Source of the DNA: JAWKZG01 sp041396125
Lineage (GTDB): Bacteria > Pseudomonadota > Gammaproteobacteria > Competibacterales > Competibacteraceae
Reading direction: 5' to 3'
Assembly (NCBI GenBank): GCA_041396125.1
Contig: JAWKZG010000015.1
Coordinates: 62,001-126,000, forward strand
DNA length: 64,000 nt
In this document: in pieces, positions 1 through 7,169 of the stretch
Position numbering within the stretch: the stretch's first letter is position 1
Layout: the number at the start of each line of letters is the position of its first letter
Position numbers and translations under genes: made by a program
Notes under the pieces: model-generated
Database searches by the model: none
The model's input: only the letters and a program-made list of their open reading frames with translations
Told to the model about the DNA's origin: nothing

Positions 1-90
1 CTACTGGTGAAAGTCATGCCGGGCGCGACGCTTGAACAGGTGCAGGAAAGCACCGAAGCGGTCTATACGGTGGCGTTTGAAGCGCGCTGA
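1..90 (+). CDS. C-terminal fragment of an upstream gene, possibly a CoA-transferase subunit B
   Basis: Only the last 29 codons of a plus-strand gene are inside the window; the frame is open from base 1 to a TGA at 88-90. The tail contains the stretch VMPGATLEQVQEST, which resembles the APGVxxEEIxxxT ending of beta subunits of 3-oxoacid CoA-transferases (ScoB/PcaJ type). That assignment rests on a very short match and is an inference; the bulk of the gene lies outside the window. It runs in the same direction as the polyamine genes, but a promoter-like sequence separates them, so it is probably a separate transcription unit. Confidence 0.4.
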   Translation, partial: LLVKVMPGATLEQVQESTEAVYTVAFEAR

Positions 91-167
91 TCTGCCACTC
101 TGCCAGGGCCAGAACCGGGGCAAAACCGGGCCAGAATCGGTATCGATAAAAAAGTTATTTTCGAGTC

Positions 168-195
168 TTGCCGATTTCAGCGAAACGTGTATTAT
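168..195 (+). promoter_or_regulatory. Sigma70-like promoter for the polyamine operon
   Basis: TTGCCG at 168-173 and TATTAT at 190-195 are separated by 16 bases, a good -35/-10 pair. A start near 202 would give a leader of about 130 bases before speD. No experimental support; other promoters could lie upstream. Confidence 0.45.
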
Positions 196-243
196 TGCGC
201 GACTCTTGGTTACCACTGAGGCTTTATGTATTCCCACTAGCGA

Positions 244-304
244 GCGCTGCTTCTTATTGATCTTACCGATCACCTGATGACGGCAGCGCGGACAGTATTT
301 TTTT
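244..304 (+). promoter_or_regulatory. Hairpin plus T-run in the speD leader, attenuator-like
   Basis: GCGCTGC at 244-250 can pair with GCAGCGC at 283-289, and a run of seven T follows at 298-304. The loop is long (32 bases) and the T-run begins 9 bases after the stem, so this is a weak terminator shape; it could act as an attenuator or only mark a structured leader. Confidence 0.25.
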
Positions 305-335
305 AAATCGTTGCTTTTTATTAGGAGAGTTGCAG

Positions 336-830
336 ATGCATGCTACGACTATCCCCTTGGGCCGGGCTATGGCCCCAGAACCACGTCACGAAGATACTCA
401 TAACGGCGGTCCGCGCCTGGTTTGTAACAATACCCACTCGGATACCTCGCTGGATCACTTTATCAAGCGTGATGGCAAGATATTCGCGGGTACCCATCTG
501 ATCATCGATCTGTGGGGTGCAAAACATCTGGACGATCTGCCGCGCATGGAAAAAGCGTTGCGCGATGCGGTCGAAGCGGCTGGCGCGACCCTGTTGCATA
601 TCCATCTCCACCATTTCACTCCCAACGGCGGTATATCCGGCGTGGCGGTGCTGGCAGAATCCCATATCAGTGTACACACCTGGCCCGAGCGCGATTTTGC
701 CGCGTTTGATGTGTTCATGTGTGGTGATGCTGAGCCGAGCAAGGCGATTCCCGTACTGTCCATGGCGTTTCGTCCGGCCCGCGTCAATGTCGGCGAACAC
801 CAACGGGGTGTGGTCGACAGCGATGGCTAA
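336..830 (+). CDS. speD: S-adenosylmethionine decarboxylase proenzyme
   Basis: This 164-aa protein is the short prokaryotic (class 1) AdoMet decarboxylase. It makes decarboxylated AdoMet, the aminopropyl donor for spermidine. The self-processing region is intact: AESHISVHTWPE, where cleavage before the serine of ESH creates the pyruvoyl cofactor in this family. The histidine-rich HIHLHHF segment and FDVFMCG are also typical. I chose ATG 336 because TAGGAGA lies 7 bases upstream; an in-frame TTG at 330 would sit on top of that ribosome-binding site. The stop overlaps the start of speE by 8 bases, implying translational coupling in a speD-speE-decarboxylase operon. The product is expected in the cytosol as processed alpha and beta chains. 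Confidence 0.93.
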   Translation: MHATTIPLGRAMAPEPRHEDTHNGGPRLVCNNTHSDTSLDHFIKRDGKIFAGTHLIIDLWGAKHLDDLPRMEKALRDAVEAAGATLLHIHLHHFTPNGGISGVAVLAESHISVHTWPERDFAAFDVFMCGDAEPSKAIPVLSMAFRPARVNVGEHQRGVVDSDG

Positions 831-1671
831 GTTTACCGAGGTCCTGTACGACGATTACGGTCAGCTGTTTGGTGTCGATGAGGTGTTCTTTGAACACCGC
901 ACCGACCATCAGCATCTGCTGATTTTCCGTAATTCGCGGTTTGGCCGGGTCATGACCCTGGACGGTGTGGTGCAGACCACCGAGCGTGATGAGTTCATTT
1001 ATCACGAAATGCTCGCGCACACGCCGATCCTGGCGCATGGCAAAGCCCGTCGGGTGCTTATTGTCGGCGGTGGTGATGGTGGCATGCTGCGTGAAGTTTG
1101 CCGGCACCAGTCCGTTGAGCATATCACCCAGGTTGAGATCGACGCCTCAGTGGTCGAAATGAGCAAGCAGCATCTGCCCAATCATTCGCAGGGTGCGTAT
1201 GACGATCCCCGGCTTGAACTGGTTATTGCTGATGGCATGCGCTATGTGCGCGAAGCCTCTGAAACATTCGATGTCATCATCTCGGATTCGACCGATCCTA
1301 TCGGCCCCGGTGAAGTTCTGTTTACGCAGGACTTCTACGTGGCCTGTCAGGCACGTCTGAATCCGGGCGGTGTACTGGTCACGCAAAACGGCGTGCCTTT
1401 TATGCAGTTGGCTGAAGTCAAAAGTACCGCCCAGCGCCTGGCAAAAACCTTTGCTGATTGGCACTTCTATTCGGCGGCGGTGCCCACCTATATCGGTGGC
1501 ATCATGACTTTCGCCTGGGCCAGCGATGATACGACGCTGCGCCAAGTGCCCCTGGCCACTCTGCAAGAGCGGTTTCAGGCGGCTGGTATCAAAACCCGGT
1601 ATTACAATCCTGCCATTCATCAGGCTGCGTTTGCGCTTCCGCAGTACATTCTCGAAGCGATCGGCAAATAA
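823..1671 (+). CDS. speE: Spermidine synthase
   Basis: This 282-aa aminopropyltransferase moves the propylamine group from decarboxylated AdoMet to putrescine. It shows the family pattern: N-terminal YDDYGQLFGVDEVFFEHRTDHQ, the nucleotide-binding VLIVGGGDGGMLREV, and the catalytic-loop region VIISDSTDPIGPGEVLF. Length is standard for the bacterial enzyme. The start is ATG 823, which overlaps the end of speD by 8 bases; an open frame continues upstream but reads through speD in another frame and is not part of the protein. The next gene makes the diamine substrate, so the three genes form a complete route from AdoMet and ornithine or lysine to a triamine. Confidence 0.95.
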   Translation: MAKFTEVLYDDYGQLFGVDEVFFEHRTDHQHLLIFRNSRFGRVMTLDGVVQTTERDEFIYHEMLAHTPILAHGKARRVLIVGGGDGGMLREVCRHQSVEHITQVEIDASVVEMSKQHLPNHSQGAYDDPRLELVIADGMRYVREASETFDVIISDSTDPIGPGEVLFTQDFYVACQARLNPGGVLVTQNGVPFMQLAEVKSTAQRLAKTFADWHFYSAAVPTYIGGIMTFAWASDDTTLRQVPLATLQERFQAAGIKTRYYNPAIHQAAFALPQYILEAIGK

Positions 1672-1685
1672 GTGGAGAATTTGTC

Positions 1686-2861
1686 ATGGGCGTAGTAACA
1701 GAGCTGCGTCCGGATCGCTTCAATGATCCGGGGTTTGTTAATGATTTGCTGCGCCAGCACGGTTCGCCGCTGTTGGTGCTGGATTGCGAGCGTCTGCGGG
1801 AAGCGTATCGTAACCTGTGTGCATCCTTGCCAGGGGTTACCCTGCATTATGCGATCAAGGCACTGCCTGATCCGACCGTGGTGGCAACACTGGCTGCCGA
1901 AGGTGCCTGTTTTGACATTGCCACCAGCGGCGAGATCGCCATGCTGCAGTCGCTGTATGTCAATCCGCGCAACACAATTCATACCCATCCGATCAAGCGT
2001 GACCGGGATATCCGCGATGCGCTGCGGTTCGGCTGCACCACGTTTGTTGTCGACAATAGCGACGAACTGCTGAAATTCGTCCGCTATCGGGGCCGGGTAG
2101 CATTACTGTTGCGGGTTTGTTTTCGCAGTAAAGACGCGAAAATCGATCTGTCGAAGAAATTCGGCTGCCCGCTGGAAGAGGCTGCCAACTTGCTTGAGCA
2201 GGCCAAAACCCTGGGTCTGAATGTTAAAGGTTTGTCGTTTCACGTCGGTTCGCAGTGCAGTTCGCCGACAGCGCATGTGAATGCCATCCGGTCCTGCAAT
2301 GCGCTGATCCGCAAGGCCTACAGCGAAGATCTGGCGCACCTCGGCATTCTGGATATCGGTGGCGGTTTTCCGGCTGCGTATGATGCCAACACACCGGCTA
2401 TCGAAGCCTATTGCGCCCCCTTGCGTGAAGCCCTGAGCGAATTGCCGGCCTGGGTTGAAACTATCGCCGAGCCGGGCCGGGCGCTGGTGGCCGACAGCAT
2501 GACCTGCCTGAGCACGGTGATCGGTCGGGCGCGGCGCAGCGACCGCATCTGGTATTACCTGGACGAGGGTGTTTACGGTGCTTTCAGCGGTCAGTTGTAT
2601 GAACAGTTGCAATATCCGCTGACCGTGCTGAAAGAGGGGCCGCTGCAGCCTTCTGTGCTGGCCGGGCCGACCTGTGACAGTATCGATATCGTGGCTGAAA
2701 GCATTGAACTGCCGGAACTGGAAATTGGTGACGTCATCGTTGGCCGGATGATGGGAGCTTATACCGCTGCCACAGCGAGCGAGTTCAACTCGATCCCGCG
2801 TACGCCGATCATTGCACTGGATGCACCAGAGCCGCAGCAACAAGTGGCTTATATCGCCTGA
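1686..2861 (+). CDS. Type III PLP-dependent ornithine/lysine decarboxylase
   Basis: This 391-aa protein belongs to the alanine-racemase-fold decarboxylases (group IV: eukaryotic-type ornithine decarboxylase, bacterial Ldc). The PLP lysine is in HYAIKALPDP near residue 59; GLSFHVGSQC, the glycine-rich ILDIGGGFP, AEPGRALV and GPTCDSIDI (catalytic cysteine) are all present. It converts ornithine to putrescine and/or lysine to cadaverine; residues alone do not settle the preference. It begins 14 bases after the speE stop behind a GGAG ribosome-binding site, so it is the third gene of the operon. A hairpin with a T-run follows it. This is not the large fold-I SpeC of enterobacteria. Confidence 0.88.
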   Translation: MGVVTELRPDRFNDPGFVNDLLRQHGSPLLVLDCERLREAYRNLCASLPGVTLHYAIKALPDPTVVATLAAEGACFDIATSGEIAMLQSLYVNPRNTIHTHPIKRDRDIRDALRFGCTTFVVDNSDELLKFVRYRGRVALLLRVCFRSKDAKIDLSKKFGCPLEEAANLLEQAKTLGLNVKGLSFHVGSQCSSPTAHVNAIRSCNALIRKAYSEDLAHLGILDIGGGFPAAYDANTPAIEAYCAPLREALSELPAWVETIAEPGRALVADSMTCLSTVIGRARRSDRIWYYLDEGVYGAFSGQLYEQLQYPLTVLKEGPLQPSVLAGPTCDSIDIVAESIELPELEIGDVIVGRMMGAYTAATASEFNSIPRTPIIALDAPEPQQQVAYIA

Positions 2862-2930
2862 TAATCAAGAGAATTGCGGCGAGCTGGCAGGATGTTTTCC
2901 AGGCTCGCTGATAATGGCATGAAAGATACG

Positions 2931-2962
2931 GGGCGGATATCACTGTTCGCCCTTATTTTTTT
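2931..2962 (+). terminator. Rho-independent terminator of the speD-speE-decarboxylase operon
   Basis: GGGCGGA (2931-2937) pairs with TTCGCCC (2946-2952, one G-U pair) around an 8-base loop, followed by TTATTTTTTT up to 2962. Confidence 0.65.
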
Positions 2963-2995
2963 AGCCGCCGGTTTTTCTGACTTGCCGCGTTGCGA

Positions 2996-3487
2996 TTAGC
3001 GCTCAGGTATGGCCAGACGGCTGGTTTCCTTGACTTCTTCCATGACCACCAGAGTGCGTGAATCGCGTACGCCTGGCAGCACCCGTAATAACTCACCCAG
3101 CAGCGCCCGATAGGCCGCCATATTGGCAATTCGTGCTTTGATCAGATAGTCGAAATCGCCGGACACCAGATGGCATTCGAGTACCTCGGGCAAGGTCAGC
3201 AGTTCGCGTTTGAACTCCTCGAACACGTTGGACGAAGTGTAGTTAAGGCTGATTTCCACAAATACCAGCAATTCGGCATCCAGCAGCCGGGGCTCCAGTT
3301 GTGCGGTATAGCCACGGATATACCCCTCTTTTTCCAGCCGTTTCACGCGTTCCAGACATGGCGAGGTGCTTAAACCCACCGCTGCCGCCAGGTCTACATA
3401 GGAGATGCGACCATCTTCCTGCAGCTTGCGCAGGATTCTCCGGTCCATGCGATCCAGCTTGCGCGGAGTCGAGATATTCTGTTTCAT
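2996..3487 (-). CDS. Lrp/AsnC-family transcriptional regulator
   Basis: This 163-aa protein has the Lrp architecture: an N-terminal winged helix-turn-helix (about residues 12-60, with DLAAAVGLSTSPCLERVKRLEKEGYI) and a C-terminal RAM ligand-binding domain with the VSGDFDYLIK segment. It is divergent from dadA across 183 bases, the arrangement of dadR-dadA in pseudomonads, so it probably senses an amino acid such as alanine and controls dadA. That role is inferred from position; plain Lrp is the alternative. Confidence 0.88.
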   Translation of the reverse strand: MKQNISTPRKLDRMDRRILRKLQEDGRISYVDLAAAVGLSTSPCLERVKRLEKEGYIRGYTAQLEPRLLDAELLVFVEISLNYTSSNVFEEFKRELLTLPEVLECHLVSGDFDYLIKARIANMAAYRALLGELLRVLPGVRDSRTLVVMEEVKETSRLAIPER

Positions 3488-3670
3488 AAAAATTGCTGAG
3501 AAAATTAATCTTGGCAGTAAAATTTACTGCATTTTAATGTAAAAAACCAATAAATAACTCCAGAATAGCTCATATAATTCCCAATATTATGGCAATCGAA
3601 AGTTGTCGATTTCAACGTCATAACCTCACTTGGTCAGTCAGTCAACACAGCAGGGTAGGGGTAGCCAGTC
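3488..3670. promoter_or_regulatory. Divergent control region between the Lrp-type regulator and dadA
   Basis: This 183-base gap separates two divergent genes. Bases 3500-3600 are markedly AT-rich, as expected for Lrp-family binding sites and promoters. I could not single out one operator with confidence. Confidence 0.4.
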
Positions 3671-4936
3671 ATGAAAGTCGTTGTTCTCGGTAGTGGCATC
3701 ATCGGCGTCAGCACCGCGTATTATCTGGCCCGGGCCGGTCAGGAAGTGGTGGTTGTGGATCGTCAGTCCGGTCCGGCGCTGGAGACCAGTTTCGCCAACG
3801 CGGGTCAGGTATCGCCAGGTTATTCTGCGCCCTGGGCCGCACCGGGTATCCCTCTGAAAGCGATCAAATGGATGCTGCAGGAACACTCCCCGCTGGTGAT
3901 TCGCCCGCGTCTGGATGCCGCCATGCTGAGCTGGCTGGCCCGTATGCTGCGTAACTGCACGGCAGCCCGTTATGCGGTTAACAAAGAGCGGATGCTGCGT
4001 CTGGCCACTTACAGCCGCGAGTCGCTGGAACTGCTGCGGCAGGAAACCGGTATCTCCTACGATCAGCGCACGCAAGGCACGCTGCAACTGTTTCGCACCC
4101 AGAAACAAGTGGATAGCGCAGCCAAGGACATCGCTATTCTGGAGCAATGCGGTGTGCCTTATGAATTGCTCGACCCGGTCGGTTGTATCAGAGCCGAACC
4201 GGCACTGACCCAGGTGCGGGACAAAATCGCCGGCGGCTTGCGCTTGCCGGGTGATGAGACCGGCGACTGCTTCAAATTCACCCAGGCCCTGGCCGCCAAG
4301 GCTGAAGCTTTAGGGGTCGAGTTTCGCTACGACACCGCTATTGAGGGCCTGTTGTCGGATGGCAACAGCATCGACGGTGTGCGTACCAGCGCAGGCATCG
4401 TGCGCGGTGATGCCTATGTGATGGCCCTGGGCAGTTATTCGCCGTTGCTGCTGCGGCCTTTGGGTATCCGTATTCCGGTGTACCCGGTGAAAGGGTATTC
4501 CATCACCGTACCGGTCGTAGATCCCGCCGCTGCGCCGGTTTCCACCGTCATGGACGAAACCCATAAAGTGGCGCTGACCCGGTTGGGAGATCGTATTCGG
4601 GTGGCCGGTATGGCAGAAATATCCGGCTACGACCTGAGCCTGCGTCCCAAACAGCGCAAAACTCTGGAATTCGTGGTACGCGATTTATACCCCCGTGGGG
4701 GCGATGTGAGCCAGGCCGAATTCTGGACCGGACTGCGTCCCATGACCCCGGACGGCACCCCGGTGGTAGGGCCAAGCACGTACCGCAATCTTTACCTCAA
4801 CACCGGCCACGGCACACTGGGCTGGACCATGGGCCCCGGCTCCGGCCGTTTGCTGGCAAATCTGATCAGCGGCCAGGACGCCAGCATCCCACTATCCGGC
4901 CTGACCATGGATCGCTACCTGGACAAGGTCGCCTGA
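3671..4936 (+). CDS. dadA: D-amino acid dehydrogenase (DadA)
   Basis: This 421-aa FAD enzyme oxidises D-amino acids, chiefly D-alanine, to 2-oxo acids and ammonia and feeds electrons to the respiratory chain from the inner face of the membrane. The N-terminal FAD fold VVVLGSGIIGVSTAYYLARAG and the DadA-specific ETSFANAGQVSPGYSAPWA are intact, and the C-terminus carries the NTGHGTLGWTMGPGSG motif. Length matches the family. It is divergent from an Lrp-type regulator. The usual partner, the catabolic alanine racemase dadX, does not follow; a strong terminator comes next. Confidence 0.95.
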   Translation: MKVVVLGSGIIGVSTAYYLARAGQEVVVVDRQSGPALETSFANAGQVSPGYSAPWAAPGIPLKAIKWMLQEHSPLVIRPRLDAAMLSWLARMLRNCTAARYAVNKERMLRLATYSRESLELLRQETGISYDQRTQGTLQLFRTQKQVDSAAKDIAILEQCGVPYELLDPVGCIRAEPALTQVRDKIAGGLRLPGDETGDCFKFTQALAAKAEALGVEFRYDTAIEGLLSDGNSIDGVRTSAGIVRGDAYVMALGSYSPLLLRPLGIRIPVYPVKGYSITVPVVDPAAAPVSTVMDETHKVALTRLGDRIRVAGMAEISGYDLSLRPKQRKTLEFVVRDLYPRGGDVSQAEFWTGLRPMTPDGTPVVGPSTYRNLYLNTGHGTLGWTMGPGSGRLLANLISGQDASIPLSGLTMDRYLDKVA

Positions 4937-4967
4937 CCGGCAAAAGCCTACGCCCGTAAGTCGATGC

Positions 4968-4997
4968 AAACGCTGCTAGTGATAGCAGCGTTTTTTT
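4968..4997 (+). terminator. Rho-independent terminator after dadA
   Basis: An 11-bp perfect stem (AAACGCTGCTA and its complement, 4968-4978 and 4983-4993) with a GTGA loop runs into seven T ending at 4997. Confidence 0.85.
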
Positions 4998-5053
4998 GTG
5001 GTCGTTCCGGGATTAACCATGCAGAGCATATGGACTGTTGGACTTGTTGCATA

Positions 5054-5087
5054 TTCCATCTCTCCTTTAGCAAAAAGAGAGATGGAA
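5054..5087. repeat. Perfect 11-bp inverted repeat
   Basis: TTCCATCTCTC at 5054-5064 is exactly complementary to GAGAGATGGAA at 5077-5087, with a 12-base loop. No T-run follows on either strand, so it is not a standard terminator. It lies upstream of a degraded gene fragment and may be a leftover control element or terminator. Confidence 0.5.
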
Positions 5088-5188
5088 AACTGATCGGTGG
5101 TTAGGATGCAGGGCAAGCGTTTTTCTTCCCCTGCGTGATTTTGGGATTTTGATCTACACTTCAGAGTAGTAGACATCAGGAGACGGCA

Positions 5189-5281
5189 ATGACCACACTC
5201 ACGCTGACCACCTGGAATATCGAGCATCTTAGCCGCCTGCTGCCGACGCCGCCGGCCAATCGGTTGCCCCAGCGATCACAC
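5189..5281 (+). pseudogene. N-terminal remnant resembling an endonuclease/exonuclease/phosphatase-family protein
   Basis: An ATG at 5189, preceded by CAGGAGA, opens a frame starting MTTLTLTTWNIEHLSRLL. The TWNIEHL signature is the first strand of the EEP (DNase I-like) fold. Similarity to that fold ends after about 30 codons; the frame then runs without recognisable content into the tRNA gene on the other strand. I read this as the stump of a truncated gene. The evidence is short, so a chance match is possible. It lies beside a tRNA, a common site of insertion and deletion. Confidence 0.35.
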
Positions 5282-5410
5282 GCCGGTTTCGGTCGAGATC
5301 AGTTTATGATTTTGGCATGGGCTATTGCCGCGTATTTTCCGGCAACTGTTGCAGGAGTGTCCCATGCACACATTCGCAGTCAGGTGTGTTTAGATAAGTG
5401 TTTGATTTTA

Positions 5411-5486
5411 TGGTGCCGGATGTCCGATTCGAACGGACGACCTACCGCTTACAAGGCGGTTGCTCTACCAGCTGAGCTAATCCGGC
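5411..5486 (-). tRNA. tRNA-Thr (anticodon UGU)
   Basis: Read on the minus strand this is a 76-base cloverleaf. The acceptor stem GCCGGAT pairs with ATCCGGC, followed by an A discriminator and an encoded CCA. The D arm is GCTC/GAGC, the anticodon stem ACCGC/GCGGT with loop CTTGTAA (anticodon TGT), and the T arm GTCCG TTCGAAT CGGAC. It decodes ACA. It stands alone, not in the usual tRNA-tuf cluster. Confidence 0.96.
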
Positions 5487-5597
5487 GCAGAGGATGACAG
5501 GTGTCAAGCTGTGAGATGGAGAATACTACTTCATCAAGGCTTGATCCGTAAAGACCTGAGCACTAACATCAAGCCTTTTGCCGTGGAGGATCGGGGC

Positions 5598-7109
5598 TTG
5601 AGCGCAAATCTTTATTCTTTGATACAAAGCCGGTTCCCAGCGAATCATGAGCAGGTGCTCATCGAAACCGGGACTGGACGCACCTATAGCTATGCGGATC
5701 TGGAACGTGAATCCGCGCGCTACGCCCGTTTTTTCGCTGATCTGGGATTGGTCAAGGGTGATCGGGTGGTGGCGCAGCTGGATAAATCGCCAGAAGTGTT
5801 ATTCCTGTATCTCGGTTGCCTGCGCGCCGGGCTGATTTATTTACCACTGAATACTGCTTATCGGAAGGCCGAGCTGGAATACTTTCTGAGCGATGCCGAA
5901 CCACGCGCTATCGTGTGTGCGCCACAGTTATTGCCCGCATTGCAGGCGCTGGCCGAAGCTCAGGGAATAGCGCACGTGTTTACGCTGGATCAGGCTGGCG
6001 GTGGCAGCCTGCAGACGCAATCAGCTGATACCAGCACAACGTTTGAGCCGGTAGTTTGCACAGCTGATGATGTGGCGGCCATTCTTTATACGTCTGGCAC
6101 GACCGGGCGGCCCAAAGGGGCGATGATCTCGCACAGTAATTTATCCTCGAATGCGCTGGCTTTGCAGGAGGCATGGGGCTGGCGCAGTGATGATGTGCTG
6201 TTGCATGCGCTGCCGCTGTATCACGTACACGGTCTGTTTGTCGCCTGTCACTGCGTTTTGTTCGGTGGCAGCCGGATGCTGATGCTGGACAAGTTCGACA
6301 GCCGCAAGGTGCTGGAACTGCTGCCGCGCGTGACGGTGATGATGGGGGTGCCTACGTTTTATACTCGGCTGCTGGCCGAGCCCGATTTCGGATCGGCGCA
6401 GAGCGCTCATATGCGCTTGTTTATTTCCGGCTCGGCGCCGCTGCTGGAACAGACGTTCAGCGAATTTCAAGCGCGTACCGGGCATGCCATTCTGGAGCGT
6501 TACGGCATGACCGAAACCGGTATGAGCACGTCCAACCCGCTGCGCGGCGACCGTTTGCCCAGTACCGTAGGCTTGCCTCTGCCGGGGGTATCAGTGCGGG
6601 TTGTGGATGATAGCGGCGCTGATGTTGCTGCGGGCGATGTCGGTCAATTGCTGGTGAAGGGGCCGAATGTGTTCCAGGGCTATTGGCGGATGCCGGAAAA
6701 AACGGCTGAAGAATTCACCGATGATGGTTTTTTTAAAACTGGCGATCTGGCCAGTATCGGGCCGCAGGGCTATGTCTCGATTGTCGGGCGCGGCAAGGAT
6801 CTGATCATTACCGGCGGTCTGAACGTCTATCCGAAAGAAGTAGAACGTTTTATCGATGATCTGGACGGTGTGTTCGAGTCAGCGGTTATCGGTTTGCCAC
6901 ATGCGGATTTCGGCGAGTCGGTCAATGCGGTGGTGGTGCGGGATAATAGCAGCCCGCCGGTCACCGAGAACGCGATCATCAGCGTTTTGAAGGATAAGCT
7001 GGCGGGTTTTAAGGTCCCCAAGCAGATCTTTTTTGTTGATGAATTACCGCGTAATGCAATGGGCAAAGTGCAAAAAAACGTGCTGCGCGAGCGTTACCAG
7101 AAGGCTTAA
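5598..7109 (+). CDS. matB: Malonyl-CoA synthetase-like acyl-CoA ligase (MatB type)
   Basis: This ANL-superfamily enzyme (503 aa) activates a carboxylic acid with ATP and CoA. The AMP-binding P-loop YTSGTTGRPKGAM, the LPLYHVHGL segment, ERYGMTETGM, TGDLASIGPQGYVSIVGRGKD and the C-terminal LPRNAMGKVQKN lysine motif are intact. Its N-terminus (LSANLYSLIQSRFP), LPLYHVHGL and length match malonyl-CoA synthetases best, so malonate is the likely substrate; methylmalonate or another short acid is possible. I chose TTG 5598 because GGAGG lies 8 bases upstream and the protein then has the family length; a GTG at 5511 would add 29 unrelated residues and start close to the tRNA. Confidence 0.85.
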   Translation: MSANLYSLIQSRFPANHEQVLIETGTGRTYSYADLERESARYARFFADLGLVKGDRVVAQLDKSPEVLFLYLGCLRAGLIYLPLNTAYRKAELEYFLSDAEPRAIVCAPQLLPALQALAEAQGIAHVFTLDQAGGGSLQTQSADTSTTFEPVVCTADDVAAILYTSGTTGRPKGAMISHSNLSSNALALQEAWGWRSDDVLLHALPLYHVHGLFVACHCVLFGGSRMLMLDKFDSRKVLELLPRVTVMMGVPTFYTRLLAEPDFGSAQSAHMRLFISGSAPLLEQTFSEFQARTGHAILERYGMTETGMSTSNPLRGDRLPSTVGLPLPGVSVRVVDDSGADVAAGDVGQLLVKGPNVFQGYWRMPEKTAEEFTDDGFFKTGDLASIGPQGYVSIVGRGKDLIITGGLNVYPKEVERFIDDLDGVFESAVIGLPHADFGESVNAVVVRDNSSPPVTENAIISVLKDKLAGFKVPKQIFFVDELPRNAMGKVQKNVLRERYQKA

Positions 7110-7131
7110 GACGCTGTTGTTATACAGCGTC
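7110..7131. terminator. Short hairpin between convergent matB and relA
   Basis: GACGCTG (7110-7116) pairs with CAGCGTC (7125-7131) right after the matB stop. It has no T-run, so terminator activity is uncertain. Confidence 0.35.
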
Positions 7132-7169
7132 CGAGCCGTTACTTTGGTCATCGCCGGCAGCGGGTTTTG

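Noticed and set aside
5189..5497. A 102-codon frame reading through the tRNA-Thr gene
   Set aside because: Only the first 30 codons look protein-like; the end is the tRNA sequence in antisense. Annotated as a remnant instead.
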